Positions 35,277 through 43,769 of a stretch of DNA of 62,927 bases are shown here, piece after piece. Both the position numbers and the translations under genes were made by a program. Under the pieces are notes generated by a model that was given only the letters and a program-made list of their open reading frames with translations, made no database searches and was not told the origin of the DNA. Origin of the DNA: Alistipes sp. (lineage in GTDB: Bacteria > Bacteroidota > Bacteroidia > Bacteroidales > Rikenellaceae); NCBI GenBank assembly GCA_017505725.1, contig JAFVOR010000049.1, positions 1 to 62,927 of the forward strand, written 5' to 3'. Each line of letters opens with the position of its first letter. Position 1 is the first letter of the stretch.

Positions 35277-36305
35277 TTAGAGGATATCGTTGTTGAGAAC
35301 CACCTTCCACGAATTGACAATAATCGAAGCCGACAACCAGCTGCCATCCTCGTCGAGGAAGAAGGTCATATTGTACTCGTCCTGACGATCGAGATACTCT
35401 TGAGCCGACATCTGACTATTGTAGTAGCCCTTGACCAAAAGTGCATAATCGGCAATCGGAATAGAGAGTACCTTCTTGTTCTCCTCGTTGTTCCATACGG
35501 TGAGGATAGGGCTCTTGCCGTCGATCATTCGGTTGATGGTAAGCTCGGCCACCACCACCGATACCGAGGTGTCGGCACGACTCGCCTCGACAGATGCTGT
35601 TGAGGCACTACCTGAAGAGATGCTCCAAGGAGTGTAGAGAACGTCATTGCCTGCAACTACGCTGTTATCGTAGTCAAGAAGGCCATTGTCGGCACTGATC
35701 TCGAAGCGGAACTTCTCGGCAACGATGGTGTCGCTCGACTGCTGCAACAGGATGCGGATAACATTGGTATCCTTCACCAGCGACATAGTCTCGTTGTAGG
35801 TACCCGGCTCCGATGTCACAGTGAGTGGCATAGCACCGTGAAAGAGCGGCTTCAGATCCTTGTTCGACACGCCTGCTACGCTATTCAACGCAACCTGCAA
35901 CTCCTGCTTCTTGGTCACACCCTCAACCACATTTGCCAGAAGCGAGAACGACTCACCACTCTGAAGTCCTGCCCAAGCGAGCAGCTCGTAATTGCCTGCT
36001 GCAAGCTCCAGTGGAACGGAGAATCCCTCGGTAGCGAGCGAAGCCTCATCAGCTACGGTCACACTCTGCACGAGGGTCTCATTCGCATCGAAGACAAACA
36101 ACATCAACGAACGCACCTCCTTTGTAAAGGCATCGGCGTACTTCATATTGTAGTCGTACTTGAATGAAATGTTGTAGTAGGTACCGCAATCGCCTTCACC
36201 CTCATAGATGATGCTCTTCTCGCAAGAGATTGTCGAGAGCGCCAAGAACAGAGTGGCCAACATCGATCCCCACTTACCGATTTTAATCTGGTTTTTCATT
36301 GTCAT
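35277..36305 (-). CDS. FimB/Mfa2-family fimbrial anchor lipoprotein
   Basis: 342 residues, lipobox LSTISC. After the Cys come the family hallmarks GEGDCGTYYNISFKYDYNM-KYADAF and VRSLMLFVFDANETLV, typical of FimB/Mfa2 anchors. These cap fibre growth and hold the fimbria to the outer membrane. It follows the major fimbrillin after a 276-bp gap with a terminator, so it is expected to be made in lower amount. Two ATGs (36305, 36299) are possible starts. Confidence 0.9.
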   Translation of the reverse strand: MTMKNQIKIGKWGSMLATLFLALSTISCEKSIIYEGEGDCGTYYNISFKYDYNMKYADAFTKEVRSLMLFVFDANETLVQSVTVADEASLATEGFSVPLELAAGNYELLAWAGLQSGESFSLLANVVEGVTKKQELQVALNSVAGVSNKDLKPLFHGAMPLTVTSEPGTYNETMSLVKDTNVIRILLQQSSDTIVAEKFRFEISADNGLLDYDNSVVAGNDVLYTPWSISSGSASTASVEASRADTSVSVVVAELTINRMIDGKSPILTVWNNEENKKVLSIPIADYALLVKGYYNSQMSAQEYLDRQDEYNMTFFLDEDGSWLSASIIVNSWKVVLNNDIL

Positions 36306-36581
36306 ATAGTTTTAATGTTTTACTTATTTATATCTCGCTTATGGTGGCCTCAACAGCCTATATATATTACCCTCGAGGGGTTCTCTTTTTCACTTTTGGT
36401 GGAGGGCTCTCACTCGGAGCCGCTCTGGGTTTGATATCTCTCTTTGCACCGATATCGGAGTGCACCTCATCGGAGGCTCTTAAGGTAGTTGAAAAAAGTG
36501 GGGTCTGCCTCGACCGTCTGCCAAGACAGACCCCGTCGTCATCTATATTAACAAAACACTAACTAATAACTTTCTCTTCGA
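36306..36581 (-). other. Gap between major fimbrillin and anchor genes
   Basis: It contains the terminator and a small second palindrome (TGCAC...GTGCA around CCGATATCGG near 36452-36469). No clear TAnnTTTG box precedes the anchor gene, which favours read-through expression. Confidence 0.45.
36492..36534 (-). terminator. Terminator/attenuator between the major fimbrillin and the anchor gene
   Basis: On the minus strand GGGGTCTG (36534-36527) pairs with CAGACCCC (36507-36500) and is followed by a T-rich tract (36497-36492). It would stop most transcripts after the major subunit. Confidence 0.8.
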
Positions 36582-38111
36582 TTACTGGAGTGTTACATCC
36601 TGCGAAACAACTCTCCACGAGAGAACATTGATCTCAGCCGAGATGTAGGTCTCCTTGTCGGTAGGCTTAACAGGCACAACCTGCTGTGTCGGGTCGTAAA
36701 CCGGAGTACCCCAGCCCTTAACACCCTGGATAGCCACCTTGTAGCTGTGGTTACGAACGACACCATACTCACCAACCGAACCTGCAACACCGAGGTGCTT
36801 AACATCGCCATAGTAGTAGGTCATACCGTCCTTCCAGATCTTTGCAGGCTCAATCTTTGCAAGCTCAGCGTTAGGATTAGCTATCTTGGTGTAGTTCACA
36901 CCGTCGAATGCGTACCAGTTGTCGGTCTCGACACCCTCAGCAAGCTGGAATACAACCTCGTAGCTCTCGGCTGCAGCGTTGCCTGCAACACACCGGAGCT
37001 GCGAATCGTCGATATTGGTGTAGGTGTCGATACCATTGAACTGCATAAACTTCTGCTTCAAGGTTGGAGCAACAGCAGCCAAGAGAGCCTCCTCGCCAAT
37101 GTAAGAGGTACCATACCACTGTGCAATCTCGATAGCCGCACCATTCTCATCCTGCAATTGAGCAGCAACGATATACTTTGTACGCTCGTTGTTTGCAGCA
37201 CCTACATACTCGCCCAAATACTCAACTGTAGAGTCGTTGTTTGTGAGCTCGTTGTAAGCGAAGGTGTGGTTCGAAGCCGATTGGCAAAGACCAGCCCAAT
37301 ACGAACGGAAGTAAGGGGTATCGTTCCAGGTGAAGCCGAGAGTCGACGGATCCCAAGTGGTATCGATAGTCTTGATCAAGTACGATGTCATTGGATTCGA
37401 AATAACACTCCAACCATTCACCCTTGCGAATACGCTCTTGCCATTGACCTGAACACCGGTATCAAAAGCTGTAGCGCCGGCTGTAACATTCATCTTTGCT
37501 ACGATACGCTCAACGTGGATCGTAACAGGATTCTCGAGAGCGGCAGCCTCCGATGTCTGGAAGTTGTCGATTGTGAGAGGGGTAGCATATACTGCATTGC
37601 CGGCGCCATCAGCATAGACAGAGTTTGTCATAATGAAGTCTGCTCCCGAAGTGTGACCCTCCGAAAAGATCTGATTGCGGAGATTAGCCAACGGGAACGA
37701 TGCAGTAGCCGTATAGTTTACGATAGCTACAACCGAAGCAGGGAACTCGCCCTTGTACTTCTCGACAACCAACACAGGATTGGTCATCGACTCGATGTTC
37801 GGAGCCGCAGCGTTGCCATTGTCGGCTACGGCCACATTGAAGTAGTTGCCATCGGCATTGATGTTGAACGGATTGCCCGCTGCATCGAAGAAGAAGAATG
37901 CCGCGCTGCTTACAGCCTGCTCAGCGGCTGTACCATCCTCGTAGCTGTCGCCAGCTGCGCGAGTTGCGCCATCGGCATTGAGATCAACAGCAAGATAACC
38001 CTTCTCGACACCGCCACCTACAGGTGCGTTGTTCTGTGCAAAATCATCAACCTCGGTACAAGCTGCCATACCCAAAGCTGCTACTGCCAAAAATAAATAC
38101 TTAGTCTTCAT
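36582..38111 (-). CDS. Mfa1-family major fimbrillin
   Basis: 509 residues. The lipobox LGMAAC is followed by VEKGYLAVDLNADGATRAAGDSY; cleavage after the Arg would expose the strand-acceptor groove as in type V pilus assembly. The N domain has the AAFFFFDAAGNPF and VVEKYKGEFPASVVAIVNY patterns of Mfa1 proteins. The C-terminus closes with SAEINVLSWRVVSQDVTLQ, matching the donor-strand end of Mfa1-type subunits. It is the fibre shaft protein. It comes third in the operon, after DUF3575 and DUF3868, and is followed by a strong terminator. Confidence 0.92.
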   Translation of the reverse strand: MKTKYLFLAVAALGMAACTEVDDFAQNNAPVGGGVEKGYLAVDLNADGATRAAGDSYEDGTAAEQAVSSAAFFFFDAAGNPFNINADGNYFNVAVADNGNAAAPNIESMTNPVLVVEKYKGEFPASVVAIVNYTATASFPLANLRNQIFSEGHTSGADFIMTNSVYADGAGNAVYATPLTIDNFQTSEAAALENPVTIHVERIVAKMNVTAGATAFDTGVQVNGKSVFARVNGWSVISNPMTSYLIKTIDTTWDPSTLGFTWNDTPYFRSYWAGLCQSASNHTFAYNELTNNDSTVEYLGEYVGAANNERTKYIVAAQLQDENGAAIEIAQWYGTSYIGEEALLAAVAPTLKQKFMQFNGIDTYTNIDDSQLRCVAGNAAAESYEVVFQLAEGVETDNWYAFDGVNYTKIANPNAELAKIEPAKIWKDGMTYYYGDVKHLGVAGSVGEYGVVRNHSYKVAIQGVKGWGTPVYDPTQQVVPVKPTDKETYISAEINVLSWRVVSQDVTLQ

Positions 38112-38166
38112 AGTTTAATTGTTTTTGAGTTTGTTATTGTGTTTCTAGTCTCTTTTGTTGCTTACT

Positions 38167-39597
38167 CTACTTTTTCGACGATACTCGCCAATGGTTCTTG
38201 ATAGCCTCGATGGCCGGAGCAGCCTCGGCTATGCCGAGCTTGCTTGCCTCCTCGAAGTAAGGCACGGCCGCCTTGTAGTTCTCCTTGTAGACCTCAATCA
38301 CACCACGAGCATAGACCACCTCGGCACGATTGCCGGCCTTGTCGAGATAGCGTGCTGCGCGGTCGTAGTTACCACTCGAGATGGCTGAGTTTGCCGCATT
38401 GAGGTTTGCTATCTCGTCGTTAGGATACATTCGCACTGCAATCTCATACAACTCGTGGAGCTGTGCGCTACCCTCCTCGTATGTCTGAGCCAAGAGGTAG
38501 AACTCCTCCAACGACAGTTTCTGCGGTGCGGTGTTCATAATGCTCTCAATCTCCTTTGGCGAAGTATACTTACGCACGGTATACTCAATGGTGTAGTCCG
38601 AATGGCGCAATGCCGGATAGCAATGAACGAAGAGGTAGTTGTAGTCTGCAATCCAGTTTCTCTTAATCCACAACTCCTTGCTGTCGGGATCGCGCTCCGA
38701 ATGAATCGCTGCCAGAATCTCCTCCTTGTGCTTGAGGTTGGAGTTAATCACGAACTGCTCCAAGCCTGCCCAATCCTCAGCCTCGTACGATGTGGTGATG
38801 AAGCCATCCTCGAACTTGTAAAGACTCTCCACATACCTTCTCAACGCCTCGGTACGGCCCTTAGCCAAACGCTCGTTGTTGGCGTATGGGCTCTCGGGCG
38901 AAGCAAAACCCTTGATCGAGATGGACTTGATGGTCGCATCCTTATCCTCGCGCACCTGATCGATCGAAGAGGTAATCTTGGCAATCTCCTCGCGATTGTT
39001 GCGATAGTCGGTGCGGATATCCATCTTGCTGACCGGGAAGTCTACGAATGCCGAGCCGTGAATGGTATAGAGCTTCTCGCCCGAAGTCTCGGGACGAACA
39101 TAGATCAATCGTGGACGATAAGGCTTGACAGGGAACTGCTCGACGATAACATTCGCCTGCTGATTGTAGGCCTCACCTACACAACCGTAGTCTACACGCT
39201 CGAATACCAATTTACAGCCATCCATCCAACTCTCGAAAGGGAGAATCTCGTGATAGGTAACCTTATCAGGTGCCTTACTCTTGCGGTACTCGATGTCCTT
39301 ATCCGAGGTAGGCTTGGCCTCCTCGTTGCGCTCGAAGTAGTAGTGGCGATTGCGGCCATAGATACCCAAGGTGCGAAGCTCGCGAGAGATGGTGTCGCGA
39401 ACGATGCAAGGGGTAAGGGTAACAGCCTGCGATGACTTCAGCTTGAGAGAGGAGATGTCGAGCTCCATATCCACAACGATATAGTCACCATTACGCTCCA
39501 TAGTGTAGCTCTCGACAGTTACTCCCTTCACTGTCTCGGCCTCGGCAATGCTAACAAATGCCGAAATTGCAATTATTGTTGTTAAAAAGCGTTTCAT
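38167..39597 (-). CDS. DUF3868 / OmpA-like fimbrial-locus protein
   Basis: 476 residues with a signal peptide (cut near AEAE). The N-terminal beta domain (DUF3868) runs to about residue 190. An OmpA-like peptidoglycan-binding-type segment follows (IKSISIKGFASPESPYANNERLAKGR), and the C-terminus has two or three TPR-like helical pairs. Proteins of this layout regularly accompany DUF3575 proteins at the head of Bacteroides Mfa-type loci; their job in fimbrial assembly is not settled. Gap to the major fimbrillin is 55 bp. Confidence 0.85.
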   Translation of the reverse strand: MKRFLTTIIAISAFVSIAEAETVKGVTVESYTMERNGDYIVVDMELDISSLKLKSSQAVTLTPCIVRDTISRELRTLGIYGRNRHYYFERNEEAKPTSDKDIEYRKSKAPDKVTYHEILPFESWMDGCKLVFERVDYGCVGEAYNQQANVIVEQFPVKPYRPRLIYVRPETSGEKLYTIHGSAFVDFPVSKMDIRTDYRNNREEIAKITSSIDQVREDKDATIKSISIKGFASPESPYANNERLAKGRTEALRRYVESLYKFEDGFITTSYEAEDWAGLEQFVINSNLKHKEEILAAIHSERDPDSKELWIKRNWIADYNYLFVHCYPALRHSDYTIEYTVRKYTSPKEIESIMNTAPQKLSLEEFYLLAQTYEEGSAQLHELYEIAVRMYPNDEIANLNAANSAISSGNYDRAARYLDKAGNRAEVVYARGVIEVYKENYKAAVPYFEEASKLGIAEAAPAIEAIKNHWRVSSKK

Positions 39598-39618
39598 AGT
39601 CGTTACAGGGGTGTTTAA

Positions 39619-40200
39619 TTAAAATAAGTAGACCAAATTTACAGCTGCCTTGGTGAGACCGAAATAGTGGTGGGTGTCGGAGCCGACACGACGACCACAG
39701 CCTGAACACTCGAAGATATCGAACTTGTTGTAGATGTAACCTATGCCAAGCTCAAACTCGAGATTCCAATGCTTGCCAAGAATCAGTGCGTAACCATAGG
39801 CAACACCTGCACCTACGCCCCAACCCTGATAGCGGTTGTTGGTGAGATTCTTGTAAGGGGTACCCAGGAAGGTGATGTTGTTCTTCAGGCCTCCTATATT
39901 ATATTGACCTCCGAGGGCGTGGAATCCGACGAAGTGGCGCGAGAAGCGGTCGCAGAACCAGTAGCGAGCCTCGGGTTGCACCAGCCAATGCTTCCAACGC
40001 TTAGTCTCGTGGATGTTCCAGGCATTGAGGTTTCCCGACACATCCAATGTCCATCTTGGAGCCAGCCCCACCTCGACACCGAGGTTAACGGTGGCTGTCA
40101 CATCGTAGAGCAGGTTGCTCTTGATGGCTACATTCTGTGCTTTGACACCAGCCGTAACGACTATGCCAAAAATCAGAGCAATTAATAACTTTAGCTTCAT
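39619..40200 (-). CDS. DUF3575 outer-membrane barrel-like protein
   Basis: 193 residues with a signal peptide (cut near VKAQ). The family pattern is intact: NVAIKSNLLYDVTATVNLGVE at the mature start, WKHWLVQPEARYWFC, and alternating aromatic strands to the terminal LVYLF, as expected of a small outer-membrane beta-barrel. It is the first gene of the seven-gene fimbrial operon and lies next to the promoter facing the AraC-type regulator. Confidence 0.9.
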   Translation of the reverse strand: MKLKLLIALIFGIVVTAGVKAQNVAIKSNLLYDVTATVNLGVEVGLAPRWTLDVSGNLNAWNIHETKRWKHWLVQPEARYWFCDRFSRHFVGFHALGGQYNIGGLKNNITFLGTPYKNLTNNRYQGWGVGAGVAYGYALILGKHWNLEFELGIGYIYNKFDIFECSGCGRRVGSDTHHYFGLTKAAVNLVYLF

Positions 40201-40264
40201 AATCTATTCTTTTTAGTTTTTTTAAGTTCGTTTCGTCGAGTCATTCTCGTCGTTGACTACAATG

Positions 40265-40295
40265 CAAAGTAACCAACAGATTTGAGTTTTTCAAA
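40265..40295 (-). promoter_or_regulatory. Promoter of the fimbrial operon
   Basis: On the minus strand TTTG (40295-40292), 19 bp, then TTACTTTG (40272-40265), one mismatch from the TAnnTTTG box. The leader before the ATG at 40200 is about 60 nt. Confidence 0.65.
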
Positions 40296-40344
40296 AAATT
40301 GCAGTGAGGTTTATATAATTACACAAAAACTATTGATAATAGGG

Positions 40345-40431
40345 CAAAAATTTACACAGACACACTTCCAGAATACACGCAAAGGCAAAAATTTACGCTG
40401 GAACAAAAAAATTCATCGTAAAAATTGACGC
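40345..40431 (+). promoter_or_regulatory. Three phased direct repeats, likely operator of the AraC-type regulator
   Basis: CAAAAATTTACAC (40345-40357), CAAAAATTTACGC (40386-40398) and TAAAAATTGACGC (40419-40431). Starts are 41 and 33 bp apart, close to whole helical turns. They lie between the divergent fimbrial and regulator promoters, the last ending 18 bp before the regulator's -7 box. Confidence 0.6.
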
Positions 40432-40449
40432 AAACGCAAAAATAATTGC

Positions 40450-40457
40450 TACATTTG
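40450..40457 (+). promoter_or_regulatory. -7 box of the AraC-type regulator gene
   Basis: TACATTTG, 27 nt before the ATG at 40485. Confidence 0.75.
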
Positions 40458-40484
40458 TGACGGAATAGAACACAATGCAAAGAG

Positions 40485-41570
40485 ATGCAGATTGGTTTGT
40501 ATCATATGTTCAATTTCGGGTTTGCCCTCATCTATGCAATTCTCGGCATCCTGATACTTACGGTCCACATACCCAAAGAGACGCAATTCATCGGCTATCG
40601 TAAATCGCGCCATACGCTTGGTGTGGGGTTCGTACTTATGTTCGCCTACTGCATATTCCGCACCCTCATCGAGCAGGAGCACAACTTGTTTCTCGACTTC
40701 TGGATACTGACTACAGTCTCGCTCCTATTCTCGTGGCTCAACCACACAGCCTTCCTATTTCTAATCAAGTCAGAGCATAAGATTCGCCAACACTTTATCG
40801 CTGATGGCGTAGCCCCCTTGGTGCTGATGATCTTGATGGGTGTACTCGGTATCCTCTACCCCAAAACGCAAGATTGGGTAACCTACCTTCTGGGCGCGAT
40901 ATTCCTTGTCAAGTGCGGATGGATGTTCTACACCTGCGACCGAGAGTGGAGAAAGGTGAGCCGAGACCTCGAGGATAACTACGACACAAGCCCCGAGATC
41001 GGCTGGATGCGACAATTGTTATGGATCACGCTGGTACTCAGCGTATTTACGCTCATAGCGTGGTATATCCCTACACTGCAGATTTTCTATGCTATAGTGG
41101 GTCCTGTGACACACATCTTTATGGTACTCAAGGTGGTGAACTATAGCCCTAAGAAGATTTGCGAGATGCGCAACCTCGACGGACCGTCTCAAAGCGCCAC
41201 ACCAATAAGCACCACCGTGTCGAAGAGTATAGCCGCGATGCTCGAGCCAAAAATAGAAAAATGGGTGGAGGAGAAGAGATACTGCGAGGCAAACCTCTCG
41301 ATCAAAGATGTTGCTATGGCATTGGGAACAAACCATAGCTATCTATCGAAGTTCCTCAACTCGCACCTCAACATCTCGTTCCAGGTGTGGCTCAACACAC
41401 TACGCATCGAAGAGAGCAAGTGCATTCTCGCTACCGAGAGCCTCTCCATCGAAGAGGTGGGTGCCAAGGTGGGCATTCCTCAGAGCTACAACTTCTCGCG
41501 CTGGTTCAAGATTGTCACCGGCGAGACACCGCTCAAATACCGCCAGCACATCAACAAGGCGCGAGCGTAG
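40485..41570 (+). CDS. Membrane-bound AraC-family transcriptional regulator
   Basis: 361 residues. The first 215 or so carry about six membrane helices (for example FALIYAILGILILTVHI, LVLMILMGVLGIL, LVLSVFTLIAWYI). The C-terminal 100 residues are an AraC-type double helix-turn-helix: SIKDVAMALGTNHSYLSKFLN, then SIEEVGAKVGIPQSYNFSRWF and the closing TGETPLKYRQ. It probably senses an envelope or membrane cue and acts from the membrane. It is divergent from the fimbrial operon and shares its control region, so it is the obvious candidate fimbrial regulator. Confidence 0.88.
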   Translation: MQIGLYHMFNFGFALIYAILGILILTVHIPKETQFIGYRKSRHTLGVGFVLMFAYCIFRTLIEQEHNLFLDFWILTTVSLLFSWLNHTAFLFLIKSEHKIRQHFIADGVAPLVLMILMGVLGILYPKTQDWVTYLLGAIFLVKCGWMFYTCDREWRKVSRDLEDNYDTSPEIGWMRQLLWITLVLSVFTLIAWYIPTLQIFYAIVGPVTHIFMVLKVVNYSPKKICEMRNLDGPSQSATPISTTVSKSIAAMLEPKIEKWVEEKRYCEANLSIKDVAMALGTNHSYLSKFLNSHLNISFQVWLNTLRIEESKCILATESLSIEEVGAKVGIPQSYNFSRWFKIVTGETPLKYRQHINKARA

Positions 41571-41615
41571 CTGCGCCTACCCCACTGCGCCATCATCTAA
41601 AAGAGCTACAACAGA

Positions 41616-41849
41616 CCATATATCGTAGGTTATATGGCGAGAGTCAGTACTACTCCCACTCAACAAGGTCGCGGGAGAGGGCAATGTGCCGCAAAGTGTT
41701 GTTCTCTGCGATGCCACAATAGTTTCGGCAGACTATTTAGCCGTAGTATAGCGGCTACGCACCACCCGAGCCAATGTTTGGAAGTAGATGGGTCCCATCT
41801 TCTACATTAGCAATACCTTGGTGAATAATACAGGTGTTGGCATTGGCTC
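41616..41849. other. Hairpin-rich non-coding stretch
   Basis: Several inverted repeats follow one another: CCATATA/TATATGG (41616-41637), CTCCC/GGGAG, a TGTG..CACA stem with inner CGCA/TGCG pairing, TAGCCG/CGGCTA near 41739-41756, and a three-way junction at 41768-41849. That junction has a 9-bp outer stem (GAGCCAATG/CATTGGCTC) and two inner arms (GATGGG/CCCATC; CAATACC/GGTGTTG). It ends exactly at the stop codon of the FtsK-gamma-like gene. No ORF is convincing. RNA gene, recombination or nicking site are all possible. Confidence 0.45.
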
Positions 41850-42041
41850 TTATTTACGAGTGCTCTTCGCACCAATTTCCGCCTCGTCAATTTGTCGGAT
41901 AATGCGGTTGGCGCGGTTGAAGCCGATGCAGAACTTCTCGCTAATGCCCGAGGCGGTCAATCTCGTCTGCCCCTTGGCGTACTCAACGACCTCATCAACC
42001 AACGGGTCACGCTCGATGTTTTCTGTTGTTCCGTTATTCAT
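41850..42041 (-). CDS. Small FtsK-gamma-like winged-helix protein
   Basis: 63 residues from the ATG at 42041. The core, DPLVDEVVEYAKGQTRLT-ASGISEKFCIGFNRANRIIRQIDEA, matches the FtsK C-terminal gamma domain, which reads KOPS DNA and contacts XerD. There is no motor domain. A GTG at 42062 would extend it to 70 residues. It is the third gene after the WYL regulator and the PLD nuclease (27-bp gap), so it may give DNA recognition to that small operon; it could also be an orphan remnant. Confidence 0.75.
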   Translation of the reverse strand: MNNGTTENIERDPLVDEVVEYAKGQTRLTASGISEKFCIGFNRANRIIRQIDEAEIGAKSTRK

Positions 42042-42068
42042 ACTCACACTCTCTTTTTGCACTCTACC

Positions 42069-42605
42069 CTATCTCTTCGCCTTCTTAACCTGCTTGGTCA
42101 CAGGCATTCCGCAGAAATCTTTGCGTTTACAATCTTTGCAATATTCGCCCGACCACACCGCATTGAAGTGATCCGCAGCGGCATCGACCAGAGCGAGATC
42201 GTCGGTCAGGATTCCCGCCTCGAAATTGCGTTTGCCATCGGACTTCATACCAATGCCAGCACCCGTAAGGTTTGCCGAGCCGATATAGGCGACCTCGCCA
42301 TCGAACACCACGATTTTGAAATGGACTCTCGGACAGAGTTTGCGATGCAACTTCTTTATCAGTGCGGGGTGTTTGTCGAAGTCGGCCTGGAAGTTTGGAC
42401 CCGGCTCTTTGGCGTGGAGCAACTGCACCTCCACACCTCGTCTGACGAGCTTGTCGAGCACCGCAAGAAATGGCTCACGACCCGCCCCGACCTTCACATA
42501 GAGATCTTTGATATCGGCAGTGCCAATCACCAGCGAATGCTTCACACTCGCCACACGCGAGAGCACCTCGTTGTAGTGCGCTATGTCGGAGATGTAGGTA
42601 GTCAT
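42069..42605 (-). CDS. Single-HKD phospholipase-D-type nuclease
   Basis: 178 residues with one complete HKD motif: HFKIVVFD followed by YIGSANLTG, as in Nuc-type endonucleases that dimerise to form one active site. The C-terminus has a Cys cluster (CKDCKRKDFC) that could bind zinc or an Fe-S cluster, followed by a basic tail (KQVKKAKR). No signal peptide, so it should act in the cytoplasm, probably on DNA or RNA. The gene starts 12 bp after the WYL regulator stop. Confidence 0.88.
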   Translation of the reverse strand: MTTYISDIAHYNEVLSRVASVKHSLVIGTADIKDLYVKVGAGREPFLAVLDKLVRRGVEVQLLHAKEPGPNFQADFDKHPALIKKLHRKLCPRVHFKIVVFDGEVAYIGSANLTGAGIGMKSDGKRNFEAGILTDDLALVDAAADHFNAVWSGEYCKDCKRKDFCGMPVTKQVKKAKR

Positions 42606-42617
42606 CTTTTATCTCAT

Positions 42618-43565
42618 TTACTTTTTATACACCTTAAAATGGTACTGCGAGCCCATACCGGCCGAGGCGTTGTTATTTGCGGTCGTTTCGGCTTTCTTGC
42701 GGAGAATATCTTTGAGTAGCACGGGGGACAACACACCCACCGAGTCGCCCATCGAGAGCAGTTTCTGCTGAAAATCGAATGACGGGCAGAGGCGGTACTC
42801 GAATATCGAATACTCCTCGTTGCGCTCAACCTCGACCTGAGAGTGGTGCAAAGGCAGGGTACGCAGATACTTGCTCTGCCACGAATCGACCTTCAACGCC
42901 ACAGGGCAGACATCGAACTCCTCGTCGCTGACGATTACACCGTAGTAGTCTTCGAAGAACTTTGACGCATCGAACCTTTTGGGCAACTTGAATTTGCGTT
43001 CGGTAGGCCTCAACGCCTCGATGCGGTCGAGGGCATAGATGCGAAGCTCATCATACCCATCGCTCTTGCCGAGCATATACCACCTTTGCTTAAAGAGCTT
43101 CACGCAGTAGGGCTCAACCTCGAAGGTCGAAGGCTCCGATTTGCCGAAACTCTGATAGGTGACCGAGAGTGCTACATTCTCACGCATCGCATCCACGATG
43201 GTCGTCAGGTGCTGCTGCCCCGAGGGCACATCTTCGAGGAGGATGCGATTTTTGAGCTCTTGGCTCTGGTGCAGAATGTTGTTCACCGAGAAGGTCTGCA
43301 ACAACCACTTGCGCATACTCATATCGGCTATGCCCTCGCGGTTGGCGATGACATAACCTCGCTGCGAGCGGCTATACTTTATCTCGATATCGAACAACTC
43401 CTCCACAGCATCGGTATAACGGTGGAACTGACGCTCGGAGAGCTCCTCGCCACGCCCAAAGTGCGACTCAAAGCGGCGCTGTAGGTCGGCGAGCGATATC
43501 GGTCCACGATTGTAAATGGTCGTCACGAACCACACATAGCGGTTGATAAGTCCTGCGGTACTCAT
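42618..43565 (-). CDS. WYL-domain transcriptional regulator (first)
   Basis: 315 residues. The N-terminal winged helix (AGLINRYVWFVTTIYNRGPISLADLQ) is followed by the WYL domain (ALSVTYQSFGKSEPSTFEVEPYCVKLFKQRWYMLGKS) and its WCX extension. WYL proteins bind nucleic acid or nucleotide ligands and control defence or DNA-damage genes in several known systems. The ATG at 43565 is chosen because a TTG at 43586 falls in the -7 box (43584-43591). It heads an operon with the PLD nuclease and FtsK-gamma-like genes. Confidence 0.9.
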   Translation of the reverse strand: MSTAGLINRYVWFVTTIYNRGPISLADLQRRFESHFGRGEELSERQFHRYTDAVEELFDIEIKYSRSQRGYVIANREGIADMSMRKWLLQTFSVNNILHQSQELKNRILLEDVPSGQQHLTTIVDAMRENVALSVTYQSFGKSEPSTFEVEPYCVKLFKQRWYMLGKSDGYDELRIYALDRIEALRPTERKFKLPKRFDASKFFEDYYGVIVSDEEFDVCPVALKVDSWQSKYLRTLPLHHSQVEVERNEEYSIFEYRLCPSFDFQQKLLSMGDSVGVLSPVLLKDILRKKAETTANNNASAGMGSQYHFKVYKK

Positions 43566-43583
43566 AGTAGGTGTAAAATCAGT

Positions 43584-43591
43584 CAAAGTTA
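43584..43591 (-). promoter_or_regulatory. -7 box of the WYL/PLD/FtsK-gamma operon
   Basis: TAACTTTG on the minus strand, giving a very short leader before 43565. A second match (TATCTTTG) lies at 43688-43681 and could be an extra start. Confidence 0.6.
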
Positions 43592-43769
43592 AGAATTATT
43601 ATCGAAACACGCGCCTGCACGAGGATAAAAATCATCACAGCACCCACCTCTCCCCTCGCCTCGCGCCATCAAACTCGCCGCAAAGATAGAGCAGCAGAGT
43701 GACAAAACAGGACACAGTAAGATTTAACACCTTTACCATATTCTTGCCAAAAGCAACAACCTCCCAAAC

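Noticed and set aside
28129-40200. Long plus-strand frames (up to about 450 codons) across the fimbrial genes
   Set aside because: They lie opposite convincing fimbrial genes with signal peptides, and arise from codon bias on the other strand.
41571-41849. tRNA, tmRNA or RNase P RNA in the hairpin-rich stretch
   Set aside because: None of the conserved sequences of those RNAs is present, and the outer stem length and arm number do not fit a tRNA.
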